Both the position numbers and the translations under genes were made by a program. The notes beneath the pieces were generated by a model. The model made no database searches and was not told the origin of the DNA. It saw nothing but the letters and a program-made list of their open reading frames with translations. Source: Sinohyriopsis cumingii (lineage: Eukaryota; Mollusca; Bivalvia; Unionida; Unionidae). Taken from it: 64,000 nt of DNA. Below, piece after piece: positions 11,201 through 26,200 of the stretch (its first letter is position 1; every line of letters begins with the position of its first letter). The stretch is from NCBI GenBank assembly GCA_028554795.2, contig CM068825.1:97457451-97521450 (forward strand), written 5' to 3'.

Positions 11201-14200
11201 AATACAATCTTTGTGAACAGGAGGTTTGTAAACCATAAAATAATTTTCCATAAATAGATTTTTTCAGCATCTGGTTGCTTGGGTTTAGAAATCAAATAAT
11301 TAGCCATCACAATTTTTTTTAGATCAAATAAATTGTGACAAATTACAGTACAGATGCCACTTGCTATGCAGTGTTGTAAAAGTAAGTTGGTGTTCTGCAG
11401 TGGGTGACTTCAAACAAAAGAATGCACCACTAATAAAAGTTAATAGAAAGTGGGAATGTTTGACCTTTAGTCTGTCATCACTCATTGTTAAATGATGATC
11501 ATTTGTGGTATAGAAAATGAATCCTAACACAATTAACACCATCTCTAAGATAAACCTTTAGAATTACTTTTACTGTCAGTAAATACTATTCCCTGCAGCA
11601 CATTCTATATCCCAAAGGAAGTTCAGTGCAAATACCAAAAGTAATTGCTATATGGTTGAAGTTATGCTAGATTGTACATGTCCATCTATTAGTCTGTCCA
11701 CAACCATCAGTTCATACATACTAGAGCTGGGTACCAGAATTTTTTTTTGCACTGCTGGATTTCTAAACATGTCATATGTACCATGGTATTCTGCAGTTAT
11801 AGGGACCAACAATTTAATGTTCTAAGACAGGGTCTTGACACTATTTTAAAGAAATATTCTGCCTGTCAATATTTGGGCAAAAATATCTTACTCTGATCAA
11901 TGGAAAAATAGCACCATACCTTAATTATATTATTTGAAATCTTGAGATAAAAGAATATAAAATACCTCAGCTCAAAAGAAAATCACAGCCCCTCTCCCCA
12001 TTAAATGGTGGGTACCTTATACAGGCACGAGGTCAATTACAGGTGCTCAGTTACGATTACAATTACAAGTTGTTTGGCACTGATGATTACAATTACACTT
12101 TATTTGGAAACCATGAGTATGATTATGACTACGATAACAGTTTGATGATTATAATTACAGTTACTTTGTATTGCTGCTTATATTTATTGTTTGTTCTGTG
12201 CAGATATGCAATGTTGACTGAAAAACATTAACTCTGTAAATATTTATATAAAGCACCTGGCTTCTATGATCATCTTGTCAGATAACAAGGTTGAAAAGAT
12301 GCGATTTATTTGAATGTACTTCACTGCTAATTTATAAGTGATGAAAGAGTTGCTAATTGAACGTAAGTTTTTGAATTAACAAATGGTCACCTAAAATTAT
12401 AAGATCCAGAATATTTTTAGAAAACTTGGCTTGTATATTGGTCACCTAAAATTACACATTCCTTATTGTAATAGTCAACATTCATGGTCTTTTGTTTGTG
12501 GAAAGTTTTATTATTCTTACAGTTATTAAGAATATAACTGTAATAGACCTATGGTATATGTTGTTTGTATTTATATCTACGTTTATACCTTTATTTGATT
12601 TTAGTGATTATTTGTTGATTGTCGGAACTCAGTGTTAAGAAACTTTTCAATCCAAGTAATTATCCAATTTCTAGGAGCAGATGTCATAATAGCATTTACA
12701 AGACTTTAGGACAACATTTATTAGTTTTGTAAAATGGACCTCCCTAATTTCTTAACATATGCAATTCTCGGGAAATTTGTGATAGGAATAATTCTTTGCA
12801 TTAGGTCTTTTGGTTGTGTTTTTTATTGCAAGGTGTTGATGACTAATATCACTGGTCAACAGTGAAATCATTACTGACTTGAAAAGGCCCTAATCTGTAG
12901 TATTTTGGTGTGCCGAACACGAATATAACCGTGAAAAATTTGTATTGGCTCTCGTTTTGAAGATATTCATATACCTCATTTTCTACGTTTCACTGTGTAA
13001 ATTTCTCCAGTAGGACTGCAGCAACATCCGGAATAATGATGTAACATTGCATAATACCATCATGCTCACATCATCCACAGTTGATTGCATCATTTTCTGA
13101 TGCAATGCAATACTAATGCCATGCGGCTGCTGAAGTAAGTTGACGTCAGCAGTGTACTATACATGTGTAGGCCTATTATACTAATGCCAGGCGGCTGCTG
13201 AAGCTGACGTAAGCAGTGTACTATATAAAGCCCAATCAGATAGGTTCAGCATTTAAAATATTTTAGACGTTGTGCGAGACAGTTCAAGCTACTGTTACAT
13301 AAAACTTATTATTTTATCCATTTACGTACAATAAAGAACAGTAATGCCTCGAAAGTGTGTTAATACCGCGGACAATTTTTGCTATATTTGTGGGGAAGTG
13401 ACATTTGCCAACCAGAAGAAAAGTATCAATTCTCAAGTGAAGAAGGCATATCATCTTTACTTCGGATGCAAGGTTGGTGACCAAGACAAGCCTTGGGCTC
13501 CGCATATATGCTGTGCTACATGTACAACACAGCTTTCACAGTGGTTGAATTGCAAAAGGTCATCAATGCCGTTTGCAGTCCCAATGGTGTGGAGAGAGCC
13601 AAGCAACCACCTAAATGACTGTTACTTCTGCTTGGTTCCTCCTCTTTCCGGCGGAATAACGAAGCGAAAGAAGTCGAGAATAGTCTACCCAAACATTCCG
13701 TCTGCATTGAGACCAGTTCCACATGGTGACGAAGACAAAGGTGAGTCGACCTGTTCTTCTCCTGGTCCATCAGCATGCAGTGATCCAGATTTTCACTGTG
13801 GTGCATCATCAACCCCACACAGAATAACACAGGAAGAACTAAATGACCTGATTCGTGATTTGGACTTATCAAAGAACAAGGCAGAATTGCTAGGATCAAG
13901 ACTCCAACAATGGAATCTTCTAGAAGAAGATGTCACAATTACTGCATATCGAAAGCGCCACCAGCAATTGGAGCCTTTCTTCAGAAAGGAAAGTAATCTG
14001 ATATTCTGTTCCGATATTGAGGGCCTCATGAATGCTTTAAAAATCACTCATGACCCACAAGAATGGAGACTATTTGTGGACTCTTCGAAACTGAGTCTCA
14101 AGGCTGTGCTTTTGCACAATGGAAACATTCTTCCATCTATTCCAGTAGCGTATGCTGTCCACATGAAAGAGACATACGATAACTTAAGGCAGCTACTGAA

Positions 14201-17200
14201 TTCCATTGAGTATAACAAGTACAGCTGGCACCTCTGTGGTGATTTGAAGGTAGTTGCCCTTTTAATGGGACTGCAGCAAGGATATACAAAATACATGTGT
14301 TTCTTATGCGAGTGGGATAGCCGAGCAAGGGAAATGCACTACATGAGGAAGGAATGGACTCACAGGCAGAATGTAGCCATTGGAGAGAAGAATATCCAAC
14401 ACCCAGCTCTGGTTGAGGCTCAGAAAATCTTGCTACCACCCCTTCACATCAAACTAGGTTTGATGAAGAACTTCGTGAAAGCCATTGACCGGACTTTGCC
14501 AGCATTCCGATACCTGCATGAAAAATTCCCTCGACTCAGCGAAGCAAAGATTAAAGTGGGAGTTTTTGTGGGTCCTCAGATTCGAGAGCTTTTCAAAGAT
14601 GACCGGTTCAACAACTTGCTGGAAGGTGACGCAAAACAAGCATGGAATGCTTTTCGCCTAGTTTCTACAAACTTCGTCGGAAATGTTAGGGCAGAAAACT
14701 ATAAGGAACTAGTAGAAGACATGTTGATGAAGTATAAGAAACTTGGCTGCAATATGTCTCTAAAGATTCACTTCCTTCATTCCCATTTGGATTTCTTTCC
14801 TAGCAACTGTGGTATTGTTAGTGATGAACACGGCGAACGTTTTCATCAAGATATCGCAACAATGGAACAAAGATACCAGGGAAAATGGTCCACTACAATG
14901 CTGGCTGACTACTGCTGGACACTCCTCAGAGATGCTCCCGAACAGCTGTACAAGAGACAGGCGAAGAAATCTAAGATGTAGTCAATGACTTGATTTTTTA
15001 TAGGTAGGCTATTACAGTTGACCTTTTACTATTGGAATGCATTTCGTTATGTAAACATTAATTTCTTGCAGATTACAAAAAAACTAGAGCCAATTTTGCA
15101 ATTTGACTGTCATATTCGTGTTCAGCACATAAAAATTGATAAGAATTGACTAATTTTATTTCAGTAACATGACTTTTGTAAAAATTTGTTGTCCAGTGTA
15201 TATTTGGCTTGAAATGGCTTGGCAAAAAATCATACAAATGTGAAACAAGAGAAGAACCATGCAAGTTTACAATTAGAGTTTTGTGATGTATGGTCATTAG
15301 GTGATTAGAGAAATATTACCATTGAGTTTGGCCATTCAGTAACTTTTCAGTTGAAAATGTTGTTTTGATGTCCTTGGAAATGGGGAAAACACAGGCTATC
15401 AGGTCATGCAGGTGTTTGATTTGCTAAGTATCAGACTCCTTGATAATAATAGGCAGGGAAATTTTAAGTGGGATGCTAACACCAGGGTAAGATACAGTTA
15501 AAACCCATTATAACATGATTCCGCTTATAACGTGATAGCAGCATGGACTCCATTTTTTAATTCAGTGTTACCTCTCTATTTAACATCCTAAATACATGCT
15601 CTTGGAAAAGCTGATTATTCGTATCCCTAGCAGATTATATGATCAAGAGGTTAGTTACAGCTGATGACATTGAAATTTCAGTGCACATTTTCTATGGGGA
15701 AGTTTTTAGAAAATTTGTTAATGCGATCTCACTTATATCACAATGTCTTTCTTTGGTCCCTGAGCATCACGTTATAACGGGTTTTATCATGTATTTATTA
15801 GAGAGGGCCAGTAAACATAAAATACACTGATTCAGCAAATTATAAAATATTTAGTGGACTTGAGAAATTACATAATATTTAAACAGAAAACTGCTCTTTT
15901 TAAAATCTTGGAATGATTTACAGTCTTACAAAGGAATAGATGTCTTTAACACATTAACATTCACTAGAAAATAACTTAAAAAAGACATTTATTTTGGTTT
16001 TAATCAGAATTTTTGTCCAAAATTTTGGAGTTGAAATGAATATCATTTACATCTCTGGCCACCATGTTGGCAAATGTCATGCATGTCAAACGTGTGCTTA
16101 AAGTATCATAAATAATTAAATTGTTTTCTGAAAATACAACTATATTGTATTTTTTTAAAAAGTAATAATTTGTTTAGATTATTTTGTCATGTAAAACGAA
16201 AACATGCTGTTAATAGAATTAAAAATCTGTTGCAAGATTACTCTGGAATGTTTGTAATTCCTACCGATGGAAATTACCCATGCAAGAGTACAGTGAACAA
16301 GAACCATGGTATTGTGTGTGCCAATGTTACAAATTGCAATATTTTTCTTTCTTATTGGCGACAAAATATACCATCTGTCGATTGTTTTGGCGACAGCCTT
16401 TTTGGCTGTTTAATTTGTACATGGATTTGGAGTGGAGACATTCAAAGGGACCATGAAAGGAAGCCACAAACTTGGATGCACAATCCACTGGAATATATCT
16501 GTTACATAAAGAAATTCTTTGTTGGTATTGACAAACCCATCCTTACAGTGCATTGTTACATTATAATCCACTTAATATGTTGACACCTGGCCTGAGTACT
16601 GTATGCTGTGATATACCTACAGTCGACCGACCTCTGAAGACACAAACAGAAACAGCTACAATGGCTAATCCTTATGTTGTTGTTTTTTTTTTTTATTGTA
16701 CCGATGAAATAGTTGTGCTGAAACTTCAGAGAAAACGGATTATTTTTTAAGTATTGATTGCTGTGTATAAATACAAAGCAAATGGAAAAAATTGCAATCA
16801 GAATTATATACTGTCAGCAGTGAAACTTTATCATGGGTAAACGAAAGTTTACTGTTGTGTGTTTATTGTCTCATCCTAAGAGTAAATTAAAAAAATTAAC
16901 AGCATTTGGATTTAGTGCAAATTCATCAGACAACACAATCACTGAACCTGATGTTATACCTGACCGTCCAACATCATCATCTACATGTACTGATGGTAGT
17001 AATGCTTCAGGTGCAAAGTCAAAAGTTCCCAAAAATTTCTCGACAGCTGGAAACTTGGGTGTCTGTGGCTGAGATATGATACAAAGTTAAAGCAGATGTT
17101 TTGTGATATATGTATCAAGGTACAAGTTCTCAATTCATTTGTAACTGGCTGTTATGATATTTTGAAGGAGTGTGTCACCAAACATGAATCAAGGCGGGGT

Positions 17201-20200
17201 GAGTAATATATGTTAATTTTGCCCATTGATCTTTTACTTTTGCCATCAATCTCATGTTACAACTCCAGGGACTTAAACTACGCAACAAGAAATAGCAAAA
17301 CAAACAGGTTTTGCATAATTTGAAAATAATTAATTTCTCAAAATACAGGAGTGAAAGAATTAAAATAACTTACAGCATGGTGAATGAATTCCATTTACGA
17401 AAAGTCCTTTCAGTTCCAATAGTTCCAAGAAATCCAAATACATTCCAACAAAAAATTCCCCTTCTGTGTTAAAGTTTCAAATGTACAGAAAGATTTCCAA
17501 AGAATTAAAATAGTTACTGAATAAATTTAGTTAATACCCTACAGTTATTCCAGTGTGTCATGCAAAAAATAAATCTTTTCAAAAACCAAGTTGGGAGATT
17601 GAATCAGAAAACATGCAGATTGGGACCTACCATCGTGAAGTTTTTTTGCGGCATATATTAACATTGCGTTCAATAAATATTCACCGATTTTTCAGGTCCA
17701 ATACACATGAAATTCTCGAAGGACACAACGTTTCTCCCTGGAGTGTGTTATTCCCCCTCCCAACGTGCCCCCATTTCATATTCTGGTCAGCTGTGCCCAA
17801 ACTGCACAATAGCTAAAGGTTAGACTCAAGCATCTTCGACATACATCAAAGAAACCACCTGTTCTACAGGAGTGAAAGCACATGCAATTGATTGACAAAT
17901 AAACAATGCCTTTTTTGTTAGAACAAACAATGCCTTAAATGGGTGTGAATTTATGTTAATGGTTCAAATGGTTCCTCAAGCTACGATACATGTGATAACT
18001 ATTTCCCTATTTTATATACCACCTTATTTCCTTATTGTTAATTCATATATGCATATAACAGTGCTTACTAAATAACATATTTATTCGAAATGAGGTTTGG
18101 GAGGGCACATATGCTCTGTGATATGTTTATTCATTCCTTCTTTTAATTTAATGATGGTAGTTAATGCTTGTATATACAATAGTCCCCCTCTTATAAGGCC
18201 ACCCCTAATGCATCAGGGAAGTGGCCTTATAATGAGGGTGGCCTTTCTAGAGGGGGATGACGAATGTGAATAGTAAATACATATGAAGAAAGTCACAAGT
18301 ACATTTAATTCTAAAACATTTAATATTTTCATTTAAAAAAATCACATGCATGTTGTGAAATAAATGTAAAATAAACTGTGTCATCATTTTCAAAAGAATG
18401 ATATGAATAACCATTGATATAGTTTTAAAACTGTCTTTATAATTATGTTACAGATCACATCATCTGTCACTTTGTTGGTAACAGTCTAAAAAAACAAACC
18501 AGTCTCGTCACAATTAAAAATATCCTTGCTGTCATATCCCCATCATATGTCGTTTAGTCTTTTGTTCCAATCTTCAACAACTTAATTATTAACATCAGCT
18601 GATTCTCCACTAAGGACAGAACACTTAATATTGTCTCACTTGAAATCTGTGCAACCATCCGTTACTTGCGGTAAATTGTTGCTTTTTCTTGTCATTCAAA
18701 TCAGGATACAAACGTCTCCTGGCTCAAACAATCTTCCTTTCTCCATCCATTTCACCTTCCCACTTCTGCAGAATTGTTTCACAATATTGTTTATCTGAGT
18801 CTTCCTGGCATTAGTTTTCTGCAAGGATCCTCGACACCCCCCCTCCGTCAGTTGAATTATTTTCACTTTCTCTTCTAAACTGAGAATTTTTCTTTTCCTC
18901 GATAACATGTTGATCTTTTTGCGGTAAGTTATTCATGTTGCCAACTACAATACTGATAAAACAATTTTGTATGCATCTAAACAAATTGCCGTGTGTTTTT
19001 AAAGGAAGTGATCTTGTCACATGATTCATTAGTCGCAGTCTGGTACCCTATTGTTTTTATACATTTCTTTACACTAAGTGAAAGAAGCCAAAAAGGCTTC
19101 GATATGTACCATTAACATCATGCAGATTTGACCTTGTGGCCATTAGGATTCGTAATTTTGACAATTATTGTCAGTAATAATAGCCACTAATTATCAAAGT
19201 GAACAAGCTCAACATCTTACTAAGGGAAGCCATAAAGGCTATCAAACCATTTCCTGCTGACTTGGGTATTGTACATCGATACTGCCACTTCTCAGTTGTT
19301 ACTACTGTTCAATAATTGTAATCTTAACAATTACCAGAGTGACTAAACTGGACATCTTATGATAACACAGCAGTAGGGCTAATTGGATTACATGTACTTA
19401 CCCTTTTGTATGGATTAAAATTTGAGTCCTCTGTTTTTATGGAATAAATTTGGCTTCTCGTGAGGCGTACATAATATAATATTAACCTTAGTGGTACATG
19501 TACTTTACTCAAATACTTCTTTCAGTAACGAAAACCTGACATCGGGAAACAGAAATCGGATTACTTAACACACGTTTTGAATAAAATACTGGTTCTGGAT
19601 ACATATTCAGATAAAATGCGGCCGCTTGTGAGGGGTAAATTTTATATTGCACTAATATGCTGGTCGCGTTAGCCTGGTGGCCTTTCGCGAGGGGTACTTT
19701 TGAACACAAACTCGTCGGTGCCAACGGATTCTGGCTGTAAGGAGTGGGTGGCCACTGGTCAGGGGGGCTGTTCAAGAGGGGGACTACTGTACAGTACATT
19801 AATGGCAGGTGTTAACTTAAGTTTCATTGGTGGGAATGGAGATCCTAGTTGGGATTTAGGAAGCAATTCACTACTAGCAAAGCATGTAAAGCGCTGCAAA
19901 AATAATTTCTGAACTCCTGGCTGACGGAGATGTACTTTGTGAGGCTAGCCATAAAGTGTGGGGGGGGGGATTTAATTCCTGAATGTATGAAATCAAAGGT
20001 AGCATGATATGTGACTTATCTTACATTGCAAAGTACGATCATAGGGTTTTAGTATTAAAATGCCATTAACTAAAGTTCCTTACAAAACTATTGTTTGGAA
20101 AATACACCACTCCCTTGATAACTCGCGCCCTGATAACTTGTGAACCCACTTATAACGCGGGGACAGGCGTGGATCCCATTTTTTAAAACCAAAAAATACC

Positions 20201-23200
20201 CCAAAAATTGATCCCTATGTGTTGAACTTGAAGAAAATCACGATCAAAATTGTTAATGGAAACTATGATGTATCACTCATTTTATCGTCGAAAATGGTAG
20301 ATAGGACCTGGAAATTTTAATCAACACTATAAAATATCAAATTTAAAAATAGATCATAAAGTTTTTTACATTTTCTTTCCAAACGACATTCCTAGTACAC
20401 TGCAATTAATGATATATAAGGAAATTTTGATCAATGAAAATGTCACTTACGCCGAGTGGAGGCAGTACTTTAATAAATACAAATTGAATAATTTTTTTAT
20501 CAATTGAAATTTGTGTTCTAGTTCTTATCTTTTAGTTCCTTTTAAGTGTAATCATCATAAATGCAATGTGTTCTCTTCAAGTTAAATGTGAAATGCGTCA
20601 ATCTACCGTAACAGCTATGTCTGCGAGCGTTTCTCTGAAAACCTAATTAAGTGCCGACTGTGTTTTGATAACTGACTTCTGGAAGCATTTGCAGTTATTG
20701 TGTATGTTACATAAACTTCCTTAAATTAACCGACTCTTTCATAACTGTGATCAAAGATAACAAGGCAGCAAAGCGAAATGAATACTTTGTAAAATATAGA
20801 GCTTGATTTCACAGATACGTTCCATTGTGAGCAAGCGAGTTTCTGAGAATTCTTGAACTGGCGCTTAGAGATTTCCTCAAGGATGATAAAAAGTTTCATT
20901 ATTACTTCCAATGAAATCACGACATCAATATTGTACTAACTGAACATAGAAAAATTGAATTTCGATGCAGACCATTCTCACACGAAATAAATGTTGCGTG
21001 GTTTTGAAAAAAAGGAATCTTGTTTGGCAGTTATCAACAGTTAGTCTAGTTCCCTGCCCTGGGGACTCCTGATGTAGCAGGATAATATTAAACACCACTA
21101 CGGGAACCAGACTCAACAAGAAAACAAAAAGCAGTGACATAATATGCGATCTTTCATATGTTGGGCATTTTGAAAATAAATGTTATTTAAACAGAATAAC
21201 GAACAACTTCATTAGAAAAAGCCCATTATTAAAAATTATTATCAATATGATTGTAAAATGAGGATTCAGTCAGTTCCCTAACGCAGCTCCCCCCGCGGTT
21301 TTCTCAGTGTCAGAGTGATTTTTTCCAATTTAATTTATGTCCCTTAGTAACCCGCGCCTCGCTTATAGTGCGGTCTATGTTTGTGGACCCTGTTGTGCGC
21401 GAGTTATCGAGGGAGAGGTATAATGCAAATAATATAGACTTGCTTAACACCTGATGTTTCTATTAAAAAAATTGAGTTATAGAGAGACTGTAGCTGTCAG
21501 GAAAGTAGATATTTTACATTTGATAATGCAATTATTTCAGGTGACAACAGTCATACCTATGTACTAACGGTGTTGCGGGATGCAAAGACCATGGAAGTAG
21601 TGCAGAAAAGTCATGTAATGATTTATTTTGTAATATTATGGCTGTATTGCTTGTTGTCAATAAAGCAAGAACTATCCCATCTTTTTTCAATTTTCATTGC
21701 CTATTACATGACTTGGAAAAATATTCACTACTTGTTCTGGTGACACTTTTTAAACATTGGCAACAAAATATTGAGGTTGGCAATTTTTTGGTGACAACTT
21801 TTTAAAAGCCAGGACCATCCTTGCCACATGCCTCAAAAATATACACGTCTGTCCATTAGTCTATTCACAACCATCAGTCTATACATACGTACATGTCCAT
21901 CCATTGATATGTCCACAACCATCAGTCCATATGTATATTCACTTTCTTTTCTGTAATTGACATCATGTGGCAATAACATATTAAATTTTCATGGAAATAA
22001 TAAGTGCTTTTTAGAAATTGAAACACTAACTCCTAAGTTTTATTTTTAATGTGAGACAATTAAAATCAGAAATCTCTTCTCACATTAATAGCAATATAAA
22101 AATTCATCACAATATTTCCAGTGAGCAGATTTCAGATTTGTTAGCCTGAAAAAGCTTTGTTTTTGAACATTCCAAAGAAAAATATGATTATTTTATATAC
22201 TTAAGTGTTTTACCATAATTAATAACTAATAAATGCATATATTACATTTTAGCTCTTGAAATTTTATTAGAAGCATGGACTGGTAGATTTTATTTATGAA
22301 TGGCAAGTTGATGTATCTAATTTTTTCCTCATGTTATGTGTGAAATTTTCACATGTAAGCTAATAATAGTGAGGACTATAGTGTTCCTCATCTTATGTCA
22401 TTGTAGTTTGAATTGGTTGATTAGTTGTTATCCCACGTTTCAAAGAAAGTGGAAGTGCTTAATGTTATGCAAGTTCTCATACACCTTTTAAGTTGCTTCA
22501 GACTTCATGAAAAAACTGGAGGTGATACGTAGAAATGTGCCTTGAGGTGGGGGAGACACTGGCTTATATTTGTATATATGGAGGTGGGGAGTAGGTGAGA
22601 CAAGCAAGTAAATAGTGTTCCTTTGCTGCAGGTTAAGAGTTTTTGTTGAGCCCACATTAGTGAGAATGTGAGACAGACCAGTCAGTCTACTGTCACCTGC
22701 AGCATCTGCAGTTAAGATTTGGTTAAAATTTGTCTATTTCTAAGCCCCTTGATAGATATTTAACATACTTCACATAAATCATGAAGTTAGATTCTTGTAA
22801 CACTTGACATAAATCATTATGAAAATAGATTCTTGTCATATTTGGCATAAATCATTATGCAGGTAGATTCTTGTCATATTTGGCATAAATCACAATGAAG
22901 ATAGATTGTTGTCATATTTGGCATAAATCATTATGAAGTTAGGTTCTTGTCACACTTGATATACATCATTATGAAGATAGATTCTTGTTATACTTGGCAT
23001 ACATCATTATGCAGATAGATTCTTGTCAGACTTGGCATAAATCACCATGAAGATAGATTCTTGTCAGACTTGGTTATACATCATTATGCAGATAGATTCT
23101 TATCATACTTGGCAAAAATCACCATGAAGATAGATTCTTGTCATATTTGGCATAAATCATGAAGTTAGATCCTTGTCATATTTGGCATAAATCATACAGA

Positions 23201-26200
23201 TAGATTCTTGTCATACCTGGCATAAATCACTGTGAAGATAGATTCTTGTCATATTTGGCATAAATCATTATGAAGATACATTATCATTGTGCTTGGCATA
23301 AATCATTGTGAAGATGGATTCTTGACATACTTGGCATAAATCATTATGAAGATCAATTGTTATACTTGACAAATCATTATGAAGTTAGATTCTTGTCATA
23401 TTTAGCATAAATCATTATGCAGATAGATTCTTATCATGCTTGGCATAAATCACAATGAGGATAGATTCTTGGCATAAATCATCATGAAGTTAGATCCTTG
23501 TCACACTTGACATACATCATTATGAAGATAGATTCTTTTTATATTTGGCATATGTCATTATGCAGATAGATTCTTGTCATATTTGGCATAAATCATTATG
23601 CAGATAGATTCTTGTCATATTTGGCATAAATCATTACGAAGATAGATTATCATCGTGCTTGGCATAAATCATTATGAAGATGGATTCTTGACATACTTGG
23701 CACAAATCATTATGAAGATCAATTGTTGTTATACTTGACAAAGTATTACGAAGTTAGATTCCTGTCATATTTGGCATACATAATTATGAAGATAGATTCT
23801 TATCATACTTGGCATAAATCACAATGAAGATAGATTCTTGTCATATTTGGCATAAATCATTATGAAGTTTGATCCTTGTCACACTTGACATATATCATTT
23901 TGAAGATAGATTCTTGTTATATTTGGCATACATCATTATGAAGATAGATTCTTGTCATACTTGGCATAAATCATTATGCAGATAGATTCCTGTCATATTT
24001 GGCATAAATCATTATGCAGATAGATTCCTGTCATACTTGGCATAAATCTCCATGAAGATAGATTCTTGGCATAAATCATTATGAAGATAGATTCTTGTCA
24101 TACTTGGCATAAATCATTATGCAGATAGATTCTTGTCATATTTGGCATAAATCATTATGCAGATAGATTCTTGGCATACTTGGCATAAATCTCAATGAAG
24201 ATAGATTCTTGGCATAAATCATTATGAAGATAATCATTGTGCTTGGCATAAGTCATTATGAAGATCAGTTGTTATACTTGACAAATCATTATGAAGATAG
24301 ATTCTGGTCATACTTGGCGTACATTGTTATGAAGATGGATTCTTGTCATACTTGGCATAAGTCATTATGAACCTAAGACATTTGATTCTGCAACACTTGC
24401 TCTCCTTTTTGACCTTGGACATAGTCATAGAAGATTTGCATTATGCTTTGGGATAGTGGAAGCTGAAAAGTATGAATAAGGCTGCCATGATGCAGACTCC
24501 TGGTTTCTTATGAGTCCACAGTTGAAAGCAAGACATAACATCACTTTTCCAGCATTAGCAGCATCAACAGGTAAGGTTTTTTCATTTGATTTATTATGCC
24601 CCTTGGTTTTGTCAGTGCTTTAGATGAGTCATTATGAAGGAAACACAATTCATTTTGCAACTTGTGTGATTGTTCTTAAGTTTTTGGGTAAAAGTTGGCC
24701 ATACATAATTTGCAATAAAGGTTTGGTTGATCATTTTTACTACGTTTGCTTACATTTCCTAAACAGCCTTGATGGATTTTGTTCATATTGATCATGAATC
24801 ATTATGAAGCCAAGAAATATATTCTGTGATATGCACTCTCCACCATATGACCATGTGGTCAAGGCCACATATGCTTCAATCATAGACTTGACACGCAGGC
24901 ATGTGTTTCTCTTTTGGTGTGTGTATGTTTGTCAAAAGACAGTAGTTCTTAGTATAATATTTAAGTGTTCATTATTTACAGGTACAATGGTTTGGGAGGT
25001 ACAACAAGCTTCTAGCTAATTACATGAGGTCTATAGGTGGTTGTGGAGGTCTGGATCTTACCCAAGACATGAAGCCTCCTAAAACACTTTATGTTGAGGT
25101 TAGTCAGTTCACTTTTATTTGTGGATACAGGGCTGCATCTAGGAAGTACGATTGTGGACTTCCCACTTTTAATCTGTGTGGGCATAATCATACAAAAATG
25201 CAGTATTCATTGCAAATTTCATGAATCTTGTACACATTATTTCCTAGAAATATAATGATTACCTGTTTTACTGTCGGACACTGTTGCATTGTCGACCGGT
25301 GAATTACTTCATTAGTTCCTCTGTGTGTTGCAAGCTAAATTCTGATTGGGTATTCTACAGCTTAGAGTTTAATCACTTTATTCACACTACTTACTCTGTT
25401 GCCTTTATTCCTTAAGAGGTAAATCAGAACACAACAAGTTGTTGCTTTTTTTAAAGCTCTTTTGTCTGCCATTTCATATTTGTTGAAGAACGTTTGTAGC
25501 TGAGGAATGCCAAGCTTGGTTGAACTAACAGTTGAGCTACTTTAACAGATTGAATGTCTGATCAGTTGAATGTGATAATATGTCTCAGTTTTTCTGAAGA
25601 AAATACATGCTTAGTTAACTGACTTGGTATTCCTCTGCAACCATCGCTCTTTAACTTACTAAAATAGCAGACCGCACTTGGAATACAACTAAACAGTGCT
25701 GTTTCTGATGCAGTAGGATTAGACCCCACCATACCTTTGCTGTCATACGTATCAAGGTCAACATCTTACATTGTATGACTATGATCGATGTAGACATCCA
25801 AGATAATAATGCCAGTGCATCATGTGATGACAGACCTTGGTATACATTTTGTAGTTAGGCTGTTCCTCTTTATAGCAACTAGGGTGTACAGTGATTTTTA
25901 CTTTGGTTGAACTGAGATAACATCAGTCACTCATTCCAATGGTGATTGTTAGGATCAAACCCTTTTAAAATTTATTCCATTTTTAAATATTACATTAGTG
26001 TCACTGTATGTGTTTGTGAGAGGAAGAGAGAGAGAGAGATGAAATTTATGTAAGATTTTGTAGTGACTTTGTAGTATCTTTCTGCAGTTTGACCGAAGTT
26101 TCTTGTTTACATGTTTTATTTTGTTTTAAGCTACTTAGGGAAAATATTTGGATGTCTTTTAAAAACAACTTTCTGGGGCTGTTGGAACCACATAGAATTC

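Larger units (their letters stand above)
12909..15129 (+). mobile_element. Apparently intact 2.2-kb DNA transposon with about 50-bp inverted repeats
   Basis: Imperfect inverted repeats lie at about 12909-12960 and 15077-15129. Both share, read inward, TGTGC[C/T]GAACACGAATAT and then ATTGGCTCT[C/A]GTTT. Between them are a tandemly duplicated promoter-like block and one unbroken 545-codon ORF. I could not fix a target-site duplication: the flanks (..gtatttt/ taaaaatt..) give no clear direct repeat. The element lies in GINS1 intron 4 in the gene's orientation. The open ORF and well-preserved ends suggest recent arrival. Confidence 0.8.

Noticed and set aside
12043-12231. Tyr/Asp-rich 62-codon frame
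   Set aside because: It is explained by a gattacaattac-type low-complexity tract.
16170-16583. 137-codon plus-strand frame in GINS1 intron 4
   Set aside because: No recognisable domain, no neighbouring exon signals that make a gene. It might be a worn transposon piece next to the hAT-like fragment.
22768-24371. CRISPR-like array
   Set aside because: Units are contiguous and diverged without unique spacers, in an animal intron; it is a minisatellite.
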